From Pseudomonadota bacterium (lineage in GTDB: Bacteria; Pseudomonadota; Alphaproteobacteria; Caulobacterales; Caulobacteraceae): a stretch of 62,569 nucleotides of DNA. Below, one piece after another: positions 45,152 through 53,554 of this stretch. The stretch spans positions 1 to 62,569 of the forward strand of contig CAUJHW010000050.1 of the NCBI GenBank assembly GCA_963205005.1, read 5' to 3'. The notes beneath the pieces were generated by a model that was not told the DNA's origin, ran no database searches, and was given only the letters and a program-made list of their open reading frames with translations. Made by a program: the position numbers and the translations under genes. The first letter of the stretch is position 1. Each line of letters begins with the position of its first letter.

Positions 45152-46987
45152 ATGTCTGCAAAGCCCGTAAGACTGTCCGACCTGCTCCGAGCCAGCGCGC
45201 CCCGCGGCGCGCCTGTGGAGCTGCTGCTCGACTCCTGGTCCGAGGTCGAAGACGCGGTGCTGCGGGACAGCGGCGACGCCCAGGCCGACTTCGCCGAGGC
45301 CTCGGCCGCCCTGCCCTCGATCGCGGGCGCCATCGCCGACCGCCGCTCCCTGGCCGCCGCGGTCCTCTCGTCGCGCGGGCAGATCTGCTTTGCCGACCCG
45401 GCCTACCGCGCCCTGTTCCGGGATACCGGCGATCTACGTCCCCTTCTGAAACGCGCCCTGCGGGACGGCCCGGTCGTCAGCCTGGTGGAAGGCGCCTCGG
45501 GGGCGGCATTCACGGCCTGGATCGGCGACGCCGCCGCCGCCGCGCGCTGGCCGCTGGGGCCCGAGGCGGCCCAGGCGCTTTCGGCGGGCGCGGAACGACT
45601 GGCGGTGGTCGTCAGCGCGCCGTCACGTTCGTCAGACCTTGCCCGCCGCGCCGCCCGGGCGCTGGATCTCACGGCGCTCGAGGCCCGGCTGGCCGAAGCC
45701 CTGCTGTTCGCGCCGAACCTCGACGTCGCCGCCGCCGCGGCGGGCGTCGGCCGCGAGACCGCCCGCGATGCGCTGCGCCGGATCAACGCCAAGGCTGGCG
45801 TCCGCCGCACGCCGGAACTGGTCGCCCGGCTGATAGGGGTCATGTGCGAGGTCCAGGGCGAGGAGGGCGGCGACGCCGAGGTCGCTGAGATCGCGTTCGG
45901 CCTGACTCCGGCGGAGGCCAGGGTCACCGCTCAGGTCGCCCGGGGCGCCACCGCGCCCGAGGCCGCCCAGACCCTTGGCGTCAGCGCCGCCACGGTGCGC
46001 ACCCACATCAAGTCGTCGCTGGCCAAGACCGGCGCCAAGGGAACCAAGGACCTGGCGCGCCTGCTGGCCGAGGCCCGCGAGCTTCTGGCCCTGGCCGACG
46101 CCGCCGAGCCGGTGTTCGGGGAAGAGGAAGGCGGCGGCCGCCTCAGGGTGGTGGAGGCCCTCGACGGCGCCCGCCACATCGGTCTGATCGACTACGGGCC
46201 CTACGACGGCGAGGCGGTCTTCGTGTTCCATGGCGCGGCGGCGGGACGCCGGTTGCCGGAAGGGTTCCGCCGCAGCCTGACCGCCGCCGGCCTGCGCCCC
46301 ATCGTCGTCCAGCGCCCCGGCTTCGGACTCTCCGACCCGTCGGTCGCCGACTATGCCGCGACCGGGGCCGCCGACATGGCCGCGGTCGTCGAGCGCCTTC
46401 GTCTGCGGCAGGCCCACATGCTGGCGCGGGACACCGGCATTCCGGTCGCCCTGGAGTTCGCCCGTCGGCATCCCGACCTTCTGGGACATGCGGTGCTGCT
46501 GAATCCCCATGCGCCGAGGATGCTGGACGAGCCCCGCGACAACTTCGTCTCCAGCGTCCAGCGCCACCTGCTGCGCAACCCTGATCTCGTGGTGACCTTC
46601 GCCGAGTTCCTGCGCCGGCAGGCGACCACCCAGCTTCTCGACCGCATCCTGGACCGCGCCTTCTGCCAGGTGCCGATCGACGCCGAGGCGCTGACCGACC
46701 CTGAGGTCCGGTCGTTCCTGATCCGCGACATCCAGGCGCTCTGCGCCCGCTCGGTCTGGGGCTTCGCCGCCGAACACGGCTGCTATGCGAACGGCTGGGA
46801 GCCGCCCGGCGACATTCCGTCGGGCGGGCGGTGGACCCTGGCCATATCCAGCGAGCTGACCGGCGACTTCCAGCAGGACTGGCTCGGCATACCCAACCTG
46901 CGACGGGTGAGCGTCGAGGGGGCGGGTTTCCTGCCGCAGTTCACCCACCCGGACGCCCTGGCGGCGCTGTTTTCCCCCGCCGCCTGA
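45152..46987 (+). CDS. LuxR-type HTH regulator fused to a catalytically altered alpha/beta-hydrolase
   Basis: 611 aa from ATG 45152 (a GTG one codon earlier is possible). Order: PAS-like N-terminus (~residues 70-155), a degenerate HTH (~171-228), a LuxR-type HTH (FGLTPAEARVTAQVARGATA, ~249-306), then an alpha/beta-hydrolase fold (~330-611; VFVFHGAAAGR, VVQRPGFGLSDP). The nucleophile elbow reads LARDTGIPVAL, with D427 where Ser is usual, and the catalytic His position reads GAGFLP. It looks like a ligand sensor rather than an esterase. The next gene carries palindromic site 3. Confidence 0.82.
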   Translation: MSAKPVRLSDLLRASAPRGAPVELLLDSWSEVEDAVLRDSGDAQADFAEASAALPSIAGAIADRRSLAAAVLSSRGQICFADPAYRALFRDTGDLRPLLKRALRDGPVVSLVEGASGAAFTAWIGDAAAAARWPLGPEAAQALSAGAERLAVVVSAPSRSSDLARRAARALDLTALEARLAEALLFAPNLDVAAAAAGVGRETARDALRRINAKAGVRRTPELVARLIGVMCEVQGEEGGDAEVAEIAFGLTPAEARVTAQVARGATAPEAAQTLGVSAATVRTHIKSSLAKTGAKGTKDLARLLAEARELLALADAAEPVFGEEEGGGRLRVVEALDGARHIGLIDYGPYDGEAVFVFHGAAAGRRLPEGFRRSLTAAGLRPIVVQRPGFGLSDPSVADYAATGAADMAAVVERLRLRQAHMLARDTGIPVALEFARRHPDLLGHAVLLNPHAPRMLDEPRDNFVSSVQRHLLRNPDLVVTFAEFLRRQATTQLLDRILDRAFCQVPIDAEALTDPEVRSFLIRDIQALCARSVWGFAAEHGCYANGWEPPGDIPSGGRWTLAISSELTGDFQQDWLGIPNLRRVSVEGAGFLPQFTHPDALAALFSPAA

Positions 46988-47040
46988 TCACGGACAGCCC
47001 TGCCGGCGGGCCGCGGCCTGCGGGCCGGGCATCAACGATA

Positions 47041-47054
47041 CCCCCAATCGGGGG
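47041..47054 (+). promoter_or_regulatory. Palindromic operator-like site CCCCCAATCGGGGG (site 3)
   Basis: TACCCCCAATCGGGGGAGG, ending 70 nt before the ATG at 47125 and 53 nt after the LuxR/hydrolase stop. The 17-base core is identical to site 1. Confidence 0.6.
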
Positions 47055-47124
47055 AGGCGGCCGCAGGCGGGTTCTGAGCAACTGGACCGGCAGCCCCTCG
47101 GGGCATTGCTTGGGGACGGACGCT

Positions 47125-47592
47125 ATGAATCTCAAGATCATTCTCAGCCTGTCGGCGGCCCTTGCCGTGGCCGCTCCGGCATTCGCCGCCGAGGCGCCGC
47201 TGCAGATCAGCTATCCCACCGACGGGCAGATGGACTGCGCCGCGATCGGCGCCGAGGTCGCCCGGATGGACGCCATCATCGCCCAGGCGAACCAGCAGGT
47301 CGCCAGCGCCGACGGCTCGGCCAAGGGCGCGGGCCTGGCCTCCACCGTGGCCGTGGAAGGCCTGATGCGGACCGGCGTGCTGGGCCGCATGCCCGGCCTG
47401 GGCCAGTTCGCCAACGGCGCGGCCAACATGGCCCGGCAGCGGGCGGAATCGGTTCGCGCCGGCGCCGCCCAGACCATCCAGACCGCCGACACCCGCAAGG
47501 CCGTAATGGGCGGTATGTACGCGGGCAAGGGCTGCAACGCCGCCCCGCAGCCCGCCCCCGAGGCCCCGCCGCCCGCGCCCGCCGGCGCCTGA
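47125..47592 (+). CDS. Hypothetical secreted protein downstream of site 3
   Basis: 155 aa from ATG 47125. Signal peptide (MNLKIILSLSAALAVAAPAF), then a predicted helical region (MDCAAIGAEVARMDAIIAQA..., MARQRAESVRAGAAQTIQTA) with two Cys (C57? region MDC and C in GKGC near the end) and a Pro/Ala tail. I do not recognise the family. Its placement right after the LuxR/hydrolase gene and behind the shared palindrome suggests it is a target of that regulator. Confidence 0.75.
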   Translation: MNLKIILSLSAALAVAAPAFAAEAPLQISYPTDGQMDCAAIGAEVARMDAIIAQANQQVASADGSAKGAGLASTVAVEGLMRTGVLGRMPGLGQFANGAANMARQRAESVRAGAAQTIQTADTRKAVMGGMYAGKGCNAAPQPAPEAPPPAPAGA

Positions 47593-47765
47593 CGGCGTCT
47601 CCCTACCGGAGGTGCGGCCCCCGGCCTCGTCCCAGGCGGACCGGCGGCGCATCACCGGAGCTCCGGTCCTCCAGGACATCCGCGCAGCCGGACGGGACTG
47701 GACGTTCGTGCTGGCACGCGCGTCGGTTCCATCCGTGGAAACTGGGGGGCCGGGGCAATCCGGCG

Positions 47766-48854
47766 CTAGTTCGCCGCCGCCGCGTCCGGCTGGGCGATCA
47801 GCCCTTCGGCGCCGCTGACCAGCAGATGCTGGTTCTTCGCCTTCAGCTCCGCGCCGGCCTCGTCGTACAGAAACGGCAGGAAGGCATAGCGCGTGCCTGC
47901 GGTCACCGGCGTCGCCTCGTGCAGCAGCGAGCATGAGAAGACCACGGCCCCGCCGGTCGGCGGCCGGTAGGTCTGGGGGCCGAACTCCGGGAAGATCAGG
48001 TTGCCGCCCTCGAAGTCCTCGGCATTGAGGTTGATCGAGACGGCAAACTTGCGGTGCGCTGTGGCGGCCGTCGTGTCGTCGCGGTGCGCCTTGAAGTACC
48101 CGCCCTCCTCGGCGTCGTAGCAGGCCACGATGTAGCGCTCGATCCGCGTCGCCTCGAACTGGAAGGCCTTGCGGATCTCGGGCACGAGCCGGCGGTGCAG
48201 GCGGTTGCGCAGGCTGTTCAGCAACGGCTCGTCGGTGAGCGTGGTGTCGCGGCGCTTCTTGAAATCGTCCAGCACGCCGACGGTCCTGCCGTCGCGTTCG
48301 CGCATGACGCCCGACGGCGCCCCGCCGTCGGCCCTGTAGATGTCGATCAGCTGGCGGCATAGCGCCGGCTCAAGGACGCGCGGCACGATCAGGACGGGCG
48401 CGTTCAGGGTGACACCGGCGTGGCGCCCGGGCGGACCCAGTCGCTGGAGATAGGCGAACAGTTTCTCGGCCTGGTCCAGCGGGGTCCAGGCCAGGATCCG
48501 CTGCGAAGGGTCGATCGCCACCCAGCGCGGGATCGGCGCGCCGTCCGGCCCCTCGGCCTCGTAGAGCCGTCGCAGGGCGCCGTCGAAGTCGGCGAACCAC
48601 CGCATCATCCCGCCGTTCTGCGCCCGGTCGAAGGACTCGCGGTCGGGCAGCACGCCGAAAAACAGGCAGGTGTCGTCTCGGAAGAGCTGCGGATGGCGCC
48701 TGACCATCTCCAGGGCCGCGTCGCGCTCGGCGCCCGGCGGCGGCAGGAAGCCCAGCACCACGTACCGCCCGCCCAGGCTGGAGAAGGCGAACGAAGGGTT
48801 CACCGGCGACAGGGCCCTGAACAGCGGCGCAGGCGCGCCTGTCATAAGACTCAT
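47766..48854 (-). CDS. Redoxin-like domain fused to a 2OG-Fe(II) oxygenase (prolyl 4-hydroxylase type)
   Basis: 362 aa from ATG 48854. Residues ~1-140 have a peroxiredoxin-like fold pattern (GAPAPLFRALSPVNPSFAFSSLGGRYVVLGFLP) but no peroxidatic Cys at the expected place. Residues ~150-345 are a P4Hc-type dioxygenase with H257/D259 (AHRDD), H312 (LLHEATPV) and R322 (GTRYAF) for Fe(II) and 2-oxoglutarate. Probably hydroxylates a protein or peptide; the N-terminal domain may bind substrate. Confidence 0.87.
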   Translation of the reverse strand: MSLMTGAPAPLFRALSPVNPSFAFSSLGGRYVVLGFLPPPGAERDAALEMVRRHPQLFRDDTCLFFGVLPDRESFDRAQNGGMMRWFADFDGALRRLYEAEGPDGAPIPRWVAIDPSQRILAWTPLDQAEKLFAYLQRLGPPGRHAGVTLNAPVLIVPRVLEPALCRQLIDIYRADGGAPSGVMRERDGRTVGVLDDFKKRRDTTLTDEPLLNSLRNRLHRRLVPEIRKAFQFEATRIERYIVACYDAEEGGYFKAHRDDTTAATAHRKFAVSINLNAEDFEGGNLIFPEFGPQTYRPPTGGAVVFSCSLLHEATPVTAGTRYAFLPFLYDEAGAELKAKNQHLLVSGAEGLIAQPDAAAAN

Positions 48855-49011
48855 CTGGCTCTCACGCGGACAACGGGCTGGCGGACTCCGGAGCTTAGCC
48901 GCCCTTCGCCGGACTGCACAGGCGCCCGGAACGCGGGCGCCGGCGGTCGCGGGTTTCGCCCATACGGGGAAGCGGGTTGCCTTCGCGGCCTGGCTTGGCC
49001 ATTGGTGAGGC

Positions 49012-49425
49012 ATGGCGAGTGGTGGCAAGCGTACTATGCGCAGGGCGATCCAGTCCGGGATATCCATCCTGGTGGCCGCGATCCTTGTGGCGATCGTCAC
49101 TGGCGCGCGCATGGCGCTGAATCCCTACCTCGGGGCGATGTCGCCCTTCATGCTCTACGTGGCTGCCGTGCTGGTGGCCGGCCTCATCCGGGGGCCGGGC
49201 TGCGGCGCGCTGGTGATGCTGGCGGGCGGCGTGCTGGGCTTCCAGCTGTTCCTGACCCATGACGGGGGGCACAGGCCGGGATCGATCCTGGCGCTGATGC
49301 TGTTCTGGGGCGTCTCGGCGCCTGTGCTGGTGACTGCCGCAGAATTGCGGGTCCAGCTGCGAGACGCCATGGCCCGGCTTTCCGCCGCCATCGACCGCAA
49401 GGGCCAGAATCGCATCATCTCCTGA
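49012..49425 (+). CDS. DUF4118-like membrane protein (stand-alone sensor-type module)
   Basis: 137 aa from ATG 49012. Four predicted helices (SGISILVAAILVAIVTGARM, PFMLYVAAVLVAGLIRGPGCG, LVMLAGGVLGFQLFL, ILALMLFWGVSAPVLVTAAEL) in the pattern of the DUF4118 region found at the N-terminus of KdpD-type kinases, then a short charged tail. No kinase domain follows. Function unknown. Confidence 0.7.
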   Translation: MASGGKRTMRRAIQSGISILVAAILVAIVTGARMALNPYLGAMSPFMLYVAAVLVAGLIRGPGCGALVMLAGGVLGFQLFLTHDGGHRPGSILALMLFWGVSAPVLVTAAELRVQLRDAMARLSAAIDRKGQNRIIS

Positions 49426-49480
49426 ACGGAGTGTCGGCGATTGAGCACAACCCACGGGGGAATAGTGCTACAGTAGCGCC

Positions 49481-49732
49481 ATGCTGCTGTTCACCTTCTA
49501 TCTCTATCGCCCGGATGGCTCCTCGATCGCCTTCGAGTCCTTCGAGCTGATCGATGATGCGCGGGCGATGGTTCAGGCCCGCAAGGTGCTGTTCGAACAC
49601 CCCAGCGCCGTGCAGGTCGAGATCTGGAGCGGAGAACGCCAGGTGGGCGTCGTCGAGCAGCTGCCGCCGGGTCCCATGTCGCTGGGATCCAGGGCCGACA
49701 ACTGCCCCACGGGACCGGCCCTGTCGGGATAA
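49481..49732 (+). CDS. Hypothetical 83-aa protein
   Basis: Begins MLLFTFYLYRPDGSSIAFES and contains FELIDDARAMVQARKVLFEHPSAVQVEIWSGERQVGVV. A small alpha/beta protein with a C-terminal Gly/Pro tail; short proteins with this 'A.....L..HP.A..VEVW.G.R.V' pattern are common in alphaproteobacteria. Family not certain. Starts 55 bp after the DUF4118-like gene. Confidence 0.7.
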   Translation: MLLFTFYLYRPDGSSIAFESFELIDDARAMVQARKVLFEHPSAVQVEIWSGERQVGVVEQLPPGPMSLGSRADNCPTGPALSG

Positions 49733-49783
49733 TCGGCGCGCGCGGCCTTGCCCAAGCCTGGCGGTTCGGCCAAAGCCTGCCGC

Positions 49784-49969
49784 ATGTCGAGAGGCGCCAA
49801 GCCCAATCGTACGGTCGTAGCCGCGCGGATCCTGACCGCGCTGTGCGTCGGTCTGGCTTTGATGTGCGCCGGGCTGGCCTGGGCGTGGACCGAGGAACGA
49901 CAGGCCGCCGCCTGCTGGCGCGCGGCGGCCGAATTCCAGCTCATCCCCGAAGACAGCTGCCGCGGCTAG
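49784..49969 (+). CDS. Small single-pass membrane protein
   Basis: 61 aa from ATG 49784 (a TTG at 49748 would add 12 residues). One membrane helix (ILTALCVGLALMCAGLAWAW) then a short domain with two Cys (AACWRAAAEFQLIPEDSC). No family recognised. It ends 8 bp before the amidohydrolase start and may be cotranscribed. Confidence 0.55.
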   Translation: MSRGAKPNRTVVAARILTALCVGLALMCAGLAWAWTEERQAAACWRAAAEFQLIPEDSCRG

Positions 49970-49977
49970 GCCGGGAG

Positions 49978-51330
49978 ATGGGCGTGCGCCGATTGACCCT
50001 GGCCATGGCCACCTGCCTCGGTCTTGCAGCCTCCGGCGCCGCCGCCGCCGCCGAGCCGCCCTCCGCGGTGCTCTATCGCAACGCCACCCTCATCGACGGC
50101 GCCGGCGCCCCGGCGCGCGCCGGCATGTCGGTGCTGGTGCGGGGCGAGCGGATCCGGGCCGTGGCGCCCGACGCAGATCTGCCCCCGCCGGCCGGCGCGC
50201 GGGTCGTCGACCTGAGCGGCAAGTACCTGCTGCCGGGCCTGATCGACAGCCATGAGCACCTGGCCACCCCGCCCAACCGCCGCCAGGCCGAGGCCAGCCT
50301 GCGCCGCGACCTCTACGGCGGGGTCACCGCCGTGCGCGACATGGCCGACGACCTGCGGTCGGTCGCCGAGTTGACCCGCGCCTCGCGCAGGGGCGAGATC
50401 GCGGCGCCCGATATCTACTATGCCGCCCTGATGGCGGGCCCGTCGTTCTTCGCCGACCCGCGCACCATCGCCGTCAGCTACGGCTACCCCCCGGGCAAGA
50501 CGCCGTGGATGCAGGCCATCGACGGACGTACGGACCTTCGGGAGGCCATCACCCTGGCGCGGGGGACCTCGGCCACGGCCGTGAAGATCTACGCGAACCT
50601 CCCCGGGCCGCTGGTGAAGCGGATCGCCGCCGAGGCCCATCGTCAGGGCCTTCAGGTCTGGGCCCACGCCGCGGTCTATCCCGCCACCCCCGCCCAGGTG
50701 ATCGCCGCCCGGCCCGACGCGATCTCGCACGCCTGCTCCCTGGCCCATCAGGTCTCGGGCACGCCGGAATCCTACCAGGCGCGCACGCCGATGGATGCCG
50801 CGCCGGTCCTGGAGGGCGACAATCCGGCGATCGCGGCCCTGCTGGCCCGGATGAAGGCGCAGGGTACGATCCTGGACGCCACCACCAGCCTCTACAGCCA
50901 CCTCGACGCCCAGGCCGCCGCTGATCCCGGCGCGCGCCGCCCGCTCTGCAGCGGTCCGATGTCGGACGCCCTGGTGCGCCAGGCCTGGAAGGCCGGGGTT
51001 GAGATCGCCGCCGGCACCGACTGGGTCGCGCCCCACGACGACCCCTGGCCGACCCTGCATCATGAACTCAGGGCCCTGGTCAGGCTGGGGATGCCTCCTC
51101 TGCAGGTTCTGCGGGCGGCGACGCTGGGCGGGGCGCGGGCGGCGGGGCAGGCCGCGGACATGGGTGTCATCGAACCGGGCAGGCTGGCCAACCTGATCGT
51201 CACGACCCGGGACCCGGCCGCCGACATCGCCAACCTCGAAACACTCGAGCTGACGGTGAAGCGGGGGCGGGAATACTGGCGCGCGGATTTCCGACCTCTC
51301 ACCCGCGAGGAGATGGCCGACATCGAGTGA
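49978..51330 (+). CDS. Secreted amidohydrolase family protein
   Basis: 450 aa from ATG 49978 with a Sec signal peptide (LTLAMATCLGLAASGAAAAA). Amidohydrolase motifs: GKYLLPGLIDSHEHLATP (HxH), AVKIYANLPGPLVKRIAAEAHRQGLQVWAHAAVYP (Lys ligand and first loop His), DAISHACSLAHQV and GVEIAAGTDWVAPHDDPW (catalytic Asp). Imidazolonepropionase/prolidase-like. It is the first gene of the accessory module and could act on an imported or exported amide; substrate unknown. Confidence 0.88.
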   Translation: MGVRRLTLAMATCLGLAASGAAAAAEPPSAVLYRNATLIDGAGAPARAGMSVLVRGERIRAVAPDADLPPPAGARVVDLSGKYLLPGLIDSHEHLATPPNRRQAEASLRRDLYGGVTAVRDMADDLRSVAELTRASRRGEIAAPDIYYAALMAGPSFFADPRTIAVSYGYPPGKTPWMQAIDGRTDLREAITLARGTSATAVKIYANLPGPLVKRIAAEAHRQGLQVWAHAAVYPATPAQVIAARPDAISHACSLAHQVSGTPESYQARTPMDAAPVLEGDNPAIAALLARMKAQGTILDATTSLYSHLDAQAAADPGARRPLCSGPMSDALVRQAWKAGVEIAAGTDWVAPHDDPWPTLHHELRALVRLGMPPLQVLRAATLGGARAAGQAADMGVIEPGRLANLIVTTRDPAADIANLETLELTVKRGREYWRADFRPLTREEMADIE

Positions 51331-51459
51331 GCGGCGATTGAGCAGTCGCGCGCTTATTCCCTCAGACCCCGTCCCGGGCCTTGACCGCGAGGGTGACGCA
51401 CGGCGTTTGACGGGCATCCCGGTTGTCGCGGTGCGGCCGGTGACCCACGAGGCGCAGGC

Positions 51460-53418
51460 GTGAATGTGATTTCGAGGCCGCAGAGGCCATGGAGGGCAGC
51501 GGCGTTCTTGCTGGCTCTCGCCGCGGCGACAGCGCCCGGCGCGGCCCTGGCCCAGCGCGCCGCCGAGAATGCGGTGGCCGGCGCCGATGACGCCTTCGGC
51601 AGCAGCGTCGGCCAGGAGAAGTCGGGCATCTACAACGACAACGAGGTGCGCGGCTTCAATCCGGTCCGCGCCGGCAACCTGCGGATCGAGGGGGTCTATT
51701 TCGACCAGCAGGGGGGGCTGACCGGCCGGGTGCGGGCCGGCTCGCGGGTGCGTGTCGGCATCGCGGCGCTGGACTATCCGTTCCCGGCGCCCAGCGGCAT
51801 CGTCGACTATTCGCTGCGGCCATCGGGCGACAAGTTCGTCGCCAGCCTCGCCCTGCTGCGCCAGAACTACGGCGGCGAGAACTTCGAGATCGACATCAGC
51901 GGGCCGATCATCCCCGGCCGGCTCAGCCTGGCCGGCGGGATCACCCGCAACCACGACCAGTTCGTCGACGGGGCGCACTTCACCAACTACGCCGCCGGCT
52001 TCATCCCGCGCCTGCGGTTCGAGGGCGGCGAGGTGCTGCTGATCGCCAGCCACATCGCCCAGCGCGACCTGACCAGCCGCATCGTCGTCTCCGCCGCCGG
52101 CGCCTTCGTGCCCGACACCCCGAAGCCGCGCGTCTATCTCGGCCAGGACTGGGCCAAGGCGGTTCAGGACAACACCAACTTCGGCGTCATCGCCAAGGGA
52201 CAGATCGGCGGCGGATGGTCCTATCGCACCGGCGCCTTCAGCTCGCAGGTGTTCAAGCGCAAGAGCTACAGCGAGATCTTCTCGGTCGCCGACGCCCAGG
52301 GCAATGCCCGGCACAGCATCGTCGCCGACCCGCACCAGCTGACCCGCTCATACTCGGGCGAGGCCCAGCTGATCTGGCGCCAGGACGGAGAGAAGCTGCG
52401 GCATCGTGTGGTGTTCAACCTGCGCGGCCGTGACAAGTCCGCCGAAAGCGGCGGGTCTGACCGGCGCGACCTGGGGGCTGTCCGGCTGGGCGACAAGGAT
52501 CCGGAGGCGCGCCCGACGTTCGTCTTCGGCGACACCGACGAGAGCAGCGTGCGACAGCTTACCGCCGGGGTGGGCTACGTCGGCCGTTACGCGGGCCTCG
52601 GCCAGCTGAACCTTGGGCTTCAGAAGACCAATTACCGCGCCGGCTTCGAGCGGGCGGGCGTGGAAACCCGCGTCACCAACCAGCCCTGGCTCTACAACGC
52701 CACCGTGGTTGTCAGCCCCTCCGACCGCTGGATGCTGTTCGCCGGCACGGTGCGCGGCCTGGAGGAAAGCGGCGTCGCGCCTGAGAACGCCCTGAACCGC
52801 AACGAGACGCTGCCAGCCTCGAAGACCACCCAGATGGACGGCGGCGCGCGGATCAAGCTGGGCGGGCTGAGCGTGATGCTGAGCGGCTTCCAGATCGAGA
52901 AGCCCTACTTCAGTTTTGACGCCACCAACCGCTTCACGGTGCTGGGCGACGTGCGGCATCGCGGGCTGGAGGCCTCGGTCGCGGGCGCGGTGGGCGACCG
53001 TCTGACCGTCCTGGGCGGCGCGGTGCTGATGGCGCCGCGGGTCACCGGCGAGGCGCGAGCCCTGGGCCGGGTCGGGTCGAGACCCGTCGGCGTCGCCGCC
53101 ACCCTGCTGCGCCTCGACACCGAGTACCGCACGGCGTTCGACGGTCTCTCGCTGACCGGCTCGGTGATCTACACCGGCCCGCGTCCCGCCTCGGCGCGGC
53201 CCTACGCGGAGCTGGGCGGACGCCAGCTGTTCACCGAGGCCGTCACCACCCTGGACCTTGGCGCCCGCTACCGGTTCAGGCTGGACGGGCATCCGGTCAG
53301 CGCCCGGCTGGTTCTGGCCAACGTCTTCGATTCGCGATCGTGGAAGATCGTCGCCGCCAACAGCTACCAGCTGAACGACAGCCGCCGGCTCGCGATCAAT
53401 ATCCTGGCCGACTACTGA
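51460..53418 (+). CDS. TonB-dependent receptor
   Basis: 652 aa, GTG start. Signal peptide to ~residue 32. A plug-like region is IYNDNEVRGFNPVRAGNLRIEGVYFDQQGG, followed by amphipathic beta strands throughout and a C-terminus ending in aromatic residues typical of outer membrane proteins (LNDSRRLAINILADY). Resembles siderophore-type receptors but the plug is short and the TonB box is not clear. Should import a scarce compound for the following genes. Confidence 0.85.
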   Translation: MNVISRPQRPWRAAAFLLALAAATAPGAALAQRAAENAVAGADDAFGSSVGQEKSGIYNDNEVRGFNPVRAGNLRIEGVYFDQQGGLTGRVRAGSRVRVGIAALDYPFPAPSGIVDYSLRPSGDKFVASLALLRQNYGGENFEIDISGPIIPGRLSLAGGITRNHDQFVDGAHFTNYAAGFIPRLRFEGGEVLLIASHIAQRDLTSRIVVSAAGAFVPDTPKPRVYLGQDWAKAVQDNTNFGVIAKGQIGGGWSYRTGAFSSQVFKRKSYSEIFSVADAQGNARHSIVADPHQLTRSYSGEAQLIWRQDGEKLRHRVVFNLRGRDKSAESGGSDRRDLGAVRLGDKDPEARPTFVFGDTDESSVRQLTAGVGYVGRYAGLGQLNLGLQKTNYRAGFERAGVETRVTNQPWLYNATVVVSPSDRWMLFAGTVRGLEESGVAPENALNRNETLPASKTTQMDGGARIKLGGLSVMLSGFQIEKPYFSFDATNRFTVLGDVRHRGLEASVAGAVGDRLTVLGGAVLMAPRVTGEARALGRVGSRPVGVAATLLRLDTEYRTAFDGLSLTGSVIYTGPRPASARPYAELGGRQLFTEAVTTLDLGARYRFRLDGHPVSARLVLANVFDSRSWKIVAANSYQLNDSRRLAINILADY

Positions 53419-53554
53419 CCACGCCACCGTACCGTGCCTTGGAAAAAGGCGCCGGCGCCTGATCTCCGATCACCCATCGGATTCCGCTTGCGGCGCAGCC
53501 TCGATCGGCAAAGGTGAGGATCAGTCCGAGGTCGAACGATCCGGGGGAGGAAAC

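Noticed and set aside
53447..53460. AGGCGCCGGCGCCT palindrome after the TonB receptor as a terminator
   Set aside because: The T-run is on the wrong strand for this gene and no minus-strand gene ends here; could be a weak bidirectional hairpin.
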